A DNA stretch of 6,408 bases, taken from Pseudomonadota bacterium (GTDB lineage Bacteria; Pseudomonadota; Alphaproteobacteria; Rhizobiales; Hyphomicrobiaceae). Shown here piece by piece: positions 1 to 3,936 of the stretch. The first letter of the stretch is position 1. Each line of letters starts with the position of its first letter. Under the pieces are notes generated by a model. It searched no databases. It worked only from the letters and a program-made list of their open reading frames with translations, and was not told where the DNA came from. Both the position numbers and the translations under genes were made by a program. Location of the stretch: the NCBI GenBank assembly GCA_023428365.1, contig JAEYYQ010000210.1, positions 1-6,408 on the forward strand, written 5' to 3'.

Positions 1-35
1 GCCCACGAAAGTGTTCATCCGCAGCCGGACTGACC

Positions 36-1004
36 TCACGAGCCGGTCCGTTGCCACATGCCGCGCAGGCGTCCACCGAGATCGACGGTGACGGTCGATG
101 CCGGGCTGGCTGTCGCGCCCGACGAGCCATCAAACCAAGTCTGATGCGCGAAAGCAGCGGCGACCGACGCCGGGATGAAGCGGCTGCGCATCGCATAGAC
201 GTGGGCGTCGCCGCGACGGCTCTGCTGCGGGTTATAAAACAGCTGCGGCAGCATCAGGTACAGCTGCTGTTCGGCGCGCGTCATGGCGACGTAGAGCAGG
301 CGGCGCTCCTCCTCGATATCGGCGGCGTTGCCGGTGGCAAGATCGGAGGGCAGGCAGCCGTCGATGACGTTGAGGATGAAGACGGCGGCCCATTCCTGGC
401 CTTTGGCGGAATGGATGGTGGACAGGATCAGGTAATCCTCATCGCGCAGCGGCGCGCCAGCTTCGGCGCTGCTGGCGTTGGGCGGATCAAGCGTCAGATC
501 GGTGAGGAACTTGGCCCGCGTCGGATACCCGGCAGCAATCGCCGCCAGCTGCTCGAGATCGGCGGCGCGCACCACGGCATCGGCGTATTTGCGTTCCAGA
601 TGCGGTAGATACCAGCTTTTCACGCGATCAAGCTCGGCGGGCCAGGGCATCGCTTTGCCCTGCAGCTCCTGCAGCAACAGCACCAGCCCCCGCCAGCCTT
701 CGACCGCTTTGGCCGGTGGCCGGAAGGTCGCCAGCGCATCGATCGGATCACGACCGCTCATGCTGTCGAGGGCCTTTCCGGCGCTGGTCGGCCCGATACC
801 GTCGAGCAGCTGCAGCACGCGGAAGCCGCTGACACGATCGGCCGGATTTTCTATCCAGCGCATCACCGCCAGCAAGTCCTTGACATGGGCGGCCTCGATG
901 AACTTCAGCCCGCCGAACTTGACGAACGGAATATTGCGCCGGGTGAGCGCGATCTCGAGCATGGCGCTATGACTGGCGGTGCGAAACAACACCGCCAGCC
1001 GATG
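36..1004 (-). pseudogene. UvrD/PcrA-type DNA helicase, C-terminal fragment (5'-truncated)
   Basis: This is the C-terminal part of a superfamily 1 ATP-dependent 3'-5' DNA helicase of the UvrD/PcrA/Rep type, a cytoplasmic DNA repair enzyme. Counting from the GTG at 992, family landmarks are GGLKFIEAAHVKDLLA (27-42), motif V STIHSAKGQEW (191-201), the following DGCLPSD (211-217) and motif VI EEERRLLYVAMTRAEQ (227-242). The C-terminus ends at a TGA (36-38) and looks natural. Homology to the usual 'LAVLFR' entry into domain 2 begins at once, but an in-frame TGA lies at 1005-1007, only four codons before that GTG. No helicase sequence could be recognised in any minus-strand frame between 1008 and 1186. 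The Walker A, Walker B and other N-terminal motifs are therefore missing. Full-length relatives are roughly twice this size. A short product could be translated but could not bind ATP as a helicase. Truncation is seen directly; the cause (insertion or deletion) is inferred. Confidence 0.88.
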
Positions 1005-1007
1005 TCA

Positions 1008-1186
1008 TGACAGTATCGCGACGGTGTCGGATTGCCGGGGCGACGCTGTCGGCGGATGCCAGCGACGGGAGCGGATCACGAGCACTCTGGGGGAGACTCC
1101 AACAAGTGACGACACGAACAGCTTGCCGATTGACAGGTAGCTGATCATAATTACGCGTACACAGCGCCTAGCTCGGTCGAACGGTC
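1008..1186. other. Junction and leader region between helicase fragment and cytidylyltransferase gene
   Basis: This stretch separates the broken end of the helicase from the start of the divergently transcribed cytidylyltransferase gene. The distal part (about 1008-1110) is GC-rich and shows no recognisable protein in any frame I translated. A 45-codon plus-strand frame starts at the ATG at 1007 but resembles nothing known. The part nearest the gene (about 1120-1186) is less GC-rich and carries the candidate promoter. I saw no transposase remnant and no convincing terminal inverted repeat that would identify the element responsible for the break. Confidence 0.5.
1123..1151 (+). promoter_or_regulatory. 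Candidate sigma70-like promoter of the cytidylyltransferase gene
   Basis: A -35-like TTGCCG (1123-1128) and a -10-like CATAAT (1146-1151, five of six consensus bases) are separated by exactly 17 bases. Transcription would start near 1158, leaving a leader of about 29 nucleotides. A perfect TTGACA lies at 1130-1135, but it has no -10 hexamer at a workable distance: CATAAT is only 10 bases away. This is a prediction by eye only. Confidence 0.45.
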
Positions 1187-1942
1187 ATGACGACACGCAT
1201 CTACGCATTTATTCCGGCCCGATCGGGCTCCAAAGGACTGGCTGACAAGAACATCCGTCCACTGGGCGGTCATCCTCTCTTGGCCTATGCGATCGCATTC
1301 GGGCAAGCGCTCGGCATCGATCGCGTGATCGTCTCGACGGACTCTGAGCATTATGCGGACATCGCACGGCACTATGGCGCCGATTGCCCGTACCTGCGCG
1401 GTGCTGAAGCCAGTTCCGACACAGCCATGGAAGAAGCCATTGTCGCTGATATGGAGGCCAACCTTCCCAACCACGGCATTACCATGCCGGACATATGGGT
1501 ACGCCTCAAACCGACCAATCCATTTCGGTCTGTCACGCATGTGCTTCAGGCAATTAATATCTTGAAAAGCCGCCCAGAGATTGAATCCGTCCGGCACGTC
1601 AATGCATCCGAGACCCGGCTATGCCGAATCAATGATCAGGGTTTTCTTGAACCGCTGCTGCCCGGCTGGCCGGAGGGGCGTTCTGTCATCCGCCGGACCG
1701 AATTCCCGAAGGCCTACCAGGTGTTCAATCTCGATGTCTTCCGGCATGAGAACCTAGCCAAGCTCGGATCCGGCTACATGGGTAAGGCGATTGTGCCAAT
1801 CGTCGGGGAATCCATAACCGGCCTCGACATCAACGATGCCGATGACTTCGAGGTGGTGAAGGCTCTTATAGAGATGCGTCCGCGTCCGACCGTTATCGAC
1901 CGCCATCTGGTAGAACCAGCAGCGACACCTTACTCCGGCTAG
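1187..1942 (+). CDS. CMP-nonulosonate (sialic-acid-like) cytidylyltransferase, NeuA/LegF/PseF family
   Basis: A complete 251-residue cytoplasmic nucleotidyltransferase, the usual size for single-domain acylneuraminate cytidylyltransferases. The family joins a nonulosonic acid to CMP using CTP, giving the activated donor for surface glycan synthesis. The CTP-binding loop is IPARSGSKGLADKN (9-22), followed by VSTDSEHY (49-56), LKPTNPFRS (107-115, equivalent to the usual 'QPTSPLR') and a C-terminal acidic metal-binding stretch TGLDINDADDFEVV (211-224). The SGSKGL-x-x-KN loop fits NeuA-type enzymes better than the Kdo enzyme KdsB. Residues 180-186 read FNLDVFR where many relatives have 'NGAIYI', so the sugar specificity (Neu5Ac, legionaminic, pseudaminic or other) cannot be named. 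The ATG at 1187 is the first possible start, because an in-frame stop lies at 1169-1171. The Shine-Dalgarno is weak. The next gene converges on it after 5 bp. No nonulosonate synthesis genes are present here. Confidence 0.87.
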   Translation: MTTRIYAFIPARSGSKGLADKNIRPLGGHPLLAYAIAFGQALGIDRVIVSTDSEHYADIARHYGADCPYLRGAEASSDTAMEEAIVADMEANLPNHGITMPDIWVRLKPTNPFRSVTHVLQAINILKSRPEIESVRHVNASETRLCRINDQGFLEPLLPGWPEGRSVIRRTEFPKAYQVFNLDVFRHENLAKLGSGYMGKAIVPIVGESITGLDINDADDFEVVKALIEMRPRPTVIDRHLVEPAATPYSG

Positions 1943-1947
1943 CCCCC

Positions 1948-2649
1948 TCAGGCAGCCGCCTCAAATAATGGCCATCTTTGCAGACCGGTATCGTCAGCAA
2001 ATTGTTCCTCGACAGCAAATACAGGAAGCCCGCATTTCCGAATGCGCGCCAGAACAACCCGATCGCCGTCTACATGCTTGCGCTTATATTGCAGCGCACT
2101 GAATGAGCAGCCGTCGGAGCGCAGCGAAATACCTGATATCGCGATGCTGTCGGCTCCCATACCTAAACAGAACATGACCGCCTGCAGCCCCATCGACGGC
2201 CGGTATCGCTTCACCAAGAAGCGCTTTCCAGTGCCAAGAACTCTGTTTTGAAGTATGGATCTCTCAACAGGTGTGGTGATGAGCAGATTGTCGAAGCGAT
2301 AGTTTACCTGAGCGAGAAGAGCAAGTTGACCCTCGCATTCAGAAGAATCCGGGGGCGTCAGCACCAGCAGACCTGTTTTCCGACCGCGAAGCGCCTCCAG
2401 CTTCATAACGTCAACATCTCGACCATTCGACATGTTGGTCCTCATAAACGTGATATGAGGTTTCATCACACCGTAAGCTTCAAGAGTAAGCTGTGAGGCG
2501 TTGGCAGTGACGATCGTCGCACTGTGAAGTAGGTCTTTTGGGACCACTGGATCAGGCGCGGCGCCAAAGACAAGCGCATCCCCACTGAGGGGCGGAAGCT
2601 TCAGCTCGTTGGCAAACAGAGCACCCCAAGATAGCCGAACGCTATACAT
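1948..2649 (-). CDS. Putative GT29-like (sialyltransferase-like) glycosyltransferase
   Basis: A 233-residue protein with no signal peptide or clear membrane helix. Three stretches occur in the order and style of the sialylmotifs of GT29 sialyltransferases. The L-like region is ALVFGAAPDP (25-34) with ATIVTANASQ (44-53) and YGVMKPHITFMR (59-70). The S-like region is PSMGLQAVMFCLGMGA (151-166) followed by DSIAISGISL (167-176), compared with the family pattern 'PSTGl...AL..cdev..yGF'. The VS-like region is KHVDGDRVVLARI (191-203), with a His and acidic residues. GT29 enzymes move sialic acid from CMP-sialic acid to a sugar acceptor. The neighbour that would make such a donor ends 5 bp away on the other strand. 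I recognised this by pattern and not by alignment. Other possibilities are an MptE/DUF115-like or uncharacterised Rossmann-type protein. I chose the ATG at 2649 for its ribosome-binding site. An upstream in-frame TTG (2679) lies inside an inverted repeat and is less likely. Confidence 0.6.
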   Translation of the reverse strand: MYSVRLSWGALFANELKLPPLSGDALVFGAAPDPVVPKDLLHSATIVTANASQLTLEAYGVMKPHITFMRTNMSNGRDVDVMKLEALRGRKTGLLVLTPPDSSECEGQLALLAQVNYRFDNLLITTPVERSILQNRVLGTGKRFLVKRYRPSMGLQAVMFCLGMGADSIAISGISLRSDGCSFSALQYKRKHVDGDRVVLARIRKCGLPVFAVEEQFADDTGLQRWPLFEAAA

Positions 2650-2653
2650 GCTT

Positions 2654-2662
2654 CCCCTCCCC
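2654..2662 (-). promoter_or_regulatory. Strong ribosome-binding site fixing the start at 2649
   Basis: Read on the minus strand, GGGGAGGGG lies just before the ATG at 2649-2647. The GGAGG core (2660-2656) is followed by six bases before the start codon, which is close to ideal spacing. It supports the 233-residue product over the longer TTG-initiated form. Confidence 0.7.
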
Positions 2663-2670
2663 TGGCCTCC

Positions 2671-2692
2671 AGTGTGCAATCACTTGCACACT
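2671..2692. promoter_or_regulatory. Perfect 9+9 bp inverted repeat, candidate operator or leader hairpin
   Basis: The arm AGTGTGCAA (2671-2679) is repeated exactly in reverse complement as TTGCACACT (2684-2692), with TCAC between. It sits 22 bp upstream of the start at 2649 and a few bases downstream of the predicted transcription start. This suits a repressor operator of the kind bound by dimeric helix-turn-helix proteins. In the RNA it could also form a hairpin just before the ribosome-binding site. No run of T follows it on either strand, so it is not an ordinary terminator. Confidence 0.6.
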
Positions 2693-2707
2693 TGCCTCCC
2701 CACGGGA

Positions 2708-2735
2708 AGTATAGACACGTATACGTCATACTCAA
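2708..2735 (-). promoter_or_regulatory. Candidate sigma70-like promoter of the GT29-like gene
   Basis: Read on the minus strand, TTGAGT (2735-2730) and TATACT (2713-2708) are separated by 16 bases. Transcription would begin near 2701, giving a leader of about 52 nucleotides that contains the inverted repeat at 2671-2692. The spacer itself holds a 10-bp perfect palindrome, ACGTATACGT (2717-2726), which may be a second protein-binding site. Confidence 0.55.
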
Positions 2736-2740
2736 GTCAC

Positions 2741-3176
2741 GAAAGTGTCTTGCTAACAATTGCGCCCGACAGAGAAGACAGGAGAGATCATTGCCCAGTG
2801 AAGCGAGCCACAAGAAGCATCCAAGATTTCAATGCTGCTCAACTCACGGATTTCAAATCTTTCAGCAGGGTTGGGAACAGCTCTGAACAGAGGACGAACA
2901 CCTGCGGCGCCCCCTCAACAATCCACTTTGATATTTTTCGTGCCACCAGTTTCTGTGCGCTCCCCGACAATTTGCATTTGTCATAAGAGACAAGGCCAAT
3001 GCGTCCACCACAGACTAACTCACTGAAGTCGAGGCCGATTTTGGACTAAGTTTCAATCGATTGATTGTTGTCCAGATCCGCCTGCGAAAAAATTGTATCA
3101 CCGTGTCGGATCGGCGTGGCCCGTTTCGTCCTAGTGTCAGAGATCATCGAGGCCCATCCAAACGGAGGGACGCATC
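2741..3176. other. AT-richer intergenic region between the divergent genes
   Basis: This stretch of over 400 bp separates the minus-strand glycosyltransferase-like gene from the plus-strand VOC gene. I find no RNA gene and no clear mobile element. Plus-strand reading frames here (for example 2609-2986) give unremarkable sequence without a recognisable domain. The minus strand has one doubtful broken frame, listed separately. A 10-bp palindrome CAATCGATTG lies at 3054-3063. A weak promoter-like pair for the VOC gene is TTGTCC (3068-3073) with TTGTAT (3093-3098), but the 19-base spacing is long. Confidence 0.5.
2839..3147 (-). pseudogene. Doubtful broken minus-strand reading frame, unrecognised
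   Basis: On the minus strand one frame runs from an ATG at 3147-3145 to a TGA at 2841-2839, broken only by a TAG at 3048-3046. The first part is 33 codons (MISDTRTKRATPIRHGD...) and the second 68 codons (including GLDFSELVCGGRIGLVSYDK and, near the end, EGAPQVFVLCSELFPTLLKD). The hydrophobic and charged residues are spread as in a globular protein. The second part has no ATG of its own. I do not recognise a family. The late 'VFVLCSELFPTLL' is loosely like the C-terminal cysteine motif of Asp/Glu racemases, which is too little for a call. It could be a gene remnant or chance. Confidence 0.2.
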
Positions 3177-3650
3177 ATGGCCAAGAACACGATTTGCCTA
3201 TGGTATGACAAGGAGGCTGAAGCAGCTGCCCGCTTCTATGCCGAAATCTTTCCAGACAGTGCGGTAAGTGGCGTTCATCGTGCGCCAAGCGACTATCCAT
3301 CCGGCAAGGAAGGCGACGTACTGACGGTCGAATTTACAGTGGCGGGCATCCCCTGCCTCGGTCTTAACGGCGGTACCGCGTTCAAACACAACGAAGCCTT
3401 CTCGTTCCAGATCGCGACCGACGATCAGGAGGAAACCGATCGATATTGGAACGCCATCGTTGGCAATAGAGGCCAGGAGAGCGCGTGCGGTTGGTGTAAA
3501 GACAAGTGGGGCATCTCTTGGCAAATTACACCGCGCGTACTGACCGAAGCGCTGGCGGCCGGCGGCACCGAAGCCAAGCGCGCGTTCGATGCAATGATGG
3601 GCATGAGGAAAATAGACGTCGCCGCGATCGAGGCAGCGCGACGCGGCTGA
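3177..3650 (+). CDS. PhnB-like VOC-fold protein ('3-demethylubiquinone-9 3-methyltransferase' domain family)
   Basis: A complete 157-residue cytoplasmic protein of the PhnB-like branch of the vicinal-oxygen-chelate (glyoxalase/bleomycin-resistance) fold. The opening 'ICLWYDKEAEAAARFYAEIF' (6-25) is the usual first strand and helix. LNGG (63-66), HNEAFSFQIATDDQEETDRYW (71-91) and ACGWCKDKWGISWQ (103-116) match the family's 'fNeaiS..v...dQ.E.D..W' and 'CGW..D.fG.SWQ' hallmarks. The methyltransferase name is historical: these proteins lack an S-adenosylmethionine-binding fold, and their real substrates are mostly unknown. A good ribosome-binding site, GGAGGG (3164-3169), lies seven bases before the ATG. 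Length is normal and no key region is missing. It is separated from both neighbours by non-coding DNA, so it is probably a single-gene unit with no demonstrated link to them. Confidence 0.9.
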   Translation: MAKNTICLWYDKEAEAAARFYAEIFPDSAVSGVHRAPSDYPSGKEGDVLTVEFTVAGIPCLGLNGGTAFKHNEAFSFQIATDDQEETDRYWNAIVGNRGQESACGWCKDKWGISWQITPRVLTEALAAGGTEAKRAFDAMMGMRKIDVAAIEAARRG

Positions 3651-3816
3651 AGTTCCCATTTGCGACGCGCCCCCAACCGCTGCCCTTCAACCCCAGGCTC
3701 CGGATGATTGCTTCGAAGGTCGGCGGGCCTGGAACCTTCAATTCATCGAATAGGTCTGGGCGAGAAGTTGAAGCAGTTTTCGGTTGATCGAGGGGGTGAG
3801 TTGGGAGCGCCTATAA
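3651..3816. other. Intergenic region upstream of the microprotein/CHAT unit
   Basis: This stretch contains no gene I can support. A loose inverted pair, GAAGGT (3715-3720) and ACCTTC (3734-3739), and another, CCAGGC/GCCTGG, overlap each other around 3692-3733. Neither is followed by a T run, so they are poor terminators. No convincing -35/-10 pair was found, although the downstream genes need a promoter either here or further upstream. Confidence 0.4.
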
Positions 3817-3936
3817 ATGCCTTACATTTACGACGATCTCTCGCGCGCCAAGTGGTACTGGCCGATTACGAGGCAATTCGGTTATGGTGTTGTCGTCCTA
3901 ATTGTTCTGTGGGCGGTGTGTTATGCCTCAACGTAG
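3817..3936 (+). CDS. Candidate 39-residue single-pass membrane microprotein
   Basis: A short open frame from ATG 3817 to TAG 3934-3936. The N-terminal 20 residues are polar and aromatic (MPYIYDDLSRAKWYWPITRQ). A hydrophobic stretch, YGVVVLIVLWAVCYA (23-37), then runs almost to the end, as in one-helix inner-membrane microproteins. The positive charges (R10, K12, R19) precede the helix, which predicts a cytoplasmic N-terminus. A plausible ribosome-binding site, GGGAG (3803-3807), lies nine bases before the ATG. The last 14 bp overlap the start of the CHAT/TPR gene, whose own ribosome-binding site is weak, so the two may be translationally coupled. I do not recognise a family, and no function can be given. 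It could also be a chance frame acting as a leader that regulates the next gene. Confidence 0.5.
   Translation: MPYIYDDLSRAKWYWPITRQFGYGVVVLIVLWAVCYAST

Noticed and set aside
51..608. A 185-codon plus-strand open frame
   Set aside because: It is antisense to the helicase fragment, whose minus-strand frame carries motifs V and VI. The plus-strand product resembles nothing.
1130..1151. Perfect TTGACA hexamer as the -35 box of the cytidylyltransferase gene
   Set aside because: The only good -10-like sequence (CATAAT, 1146-1151) is 10 bases away. At 16-18 bases the sequence is GC-rich and unlike a -10 box.
1151..1597. A 148-codon minus-strand open frame
   Set aside because: It is a shadow of the cytidylyltransferase gene and also covers its promoter. 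It has no recognisable domain.
2825..2856. Direct repeat of GATTTCAA (2825-2832 and 2849-2856), considered as a CRISPR or iteron signal
   Set aside because: There are only two 8-bp copies and no regular series, so chance is the simplest explanation.
2609..2986. A 125-codon plus-strand open frame starting inside the glycosyltransferase-like gene
   Set aside because: It begins antisense to a better-supported gene and crosses that gene's promoter and inverted repeat. The sequence lacks any recognisable domain.
3198..3659. A 153-codon minus-strand open frame
   Set aside because: It is antisense to the VOC gene, which has all family hallmarks and a strong ribosome-binding site.
3692..3739. Overlapping inverted repeats after the VOC gene as a Rho-independent terminator
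   Set aside because: The stems are short with large loops, and no T run follows on either strand.
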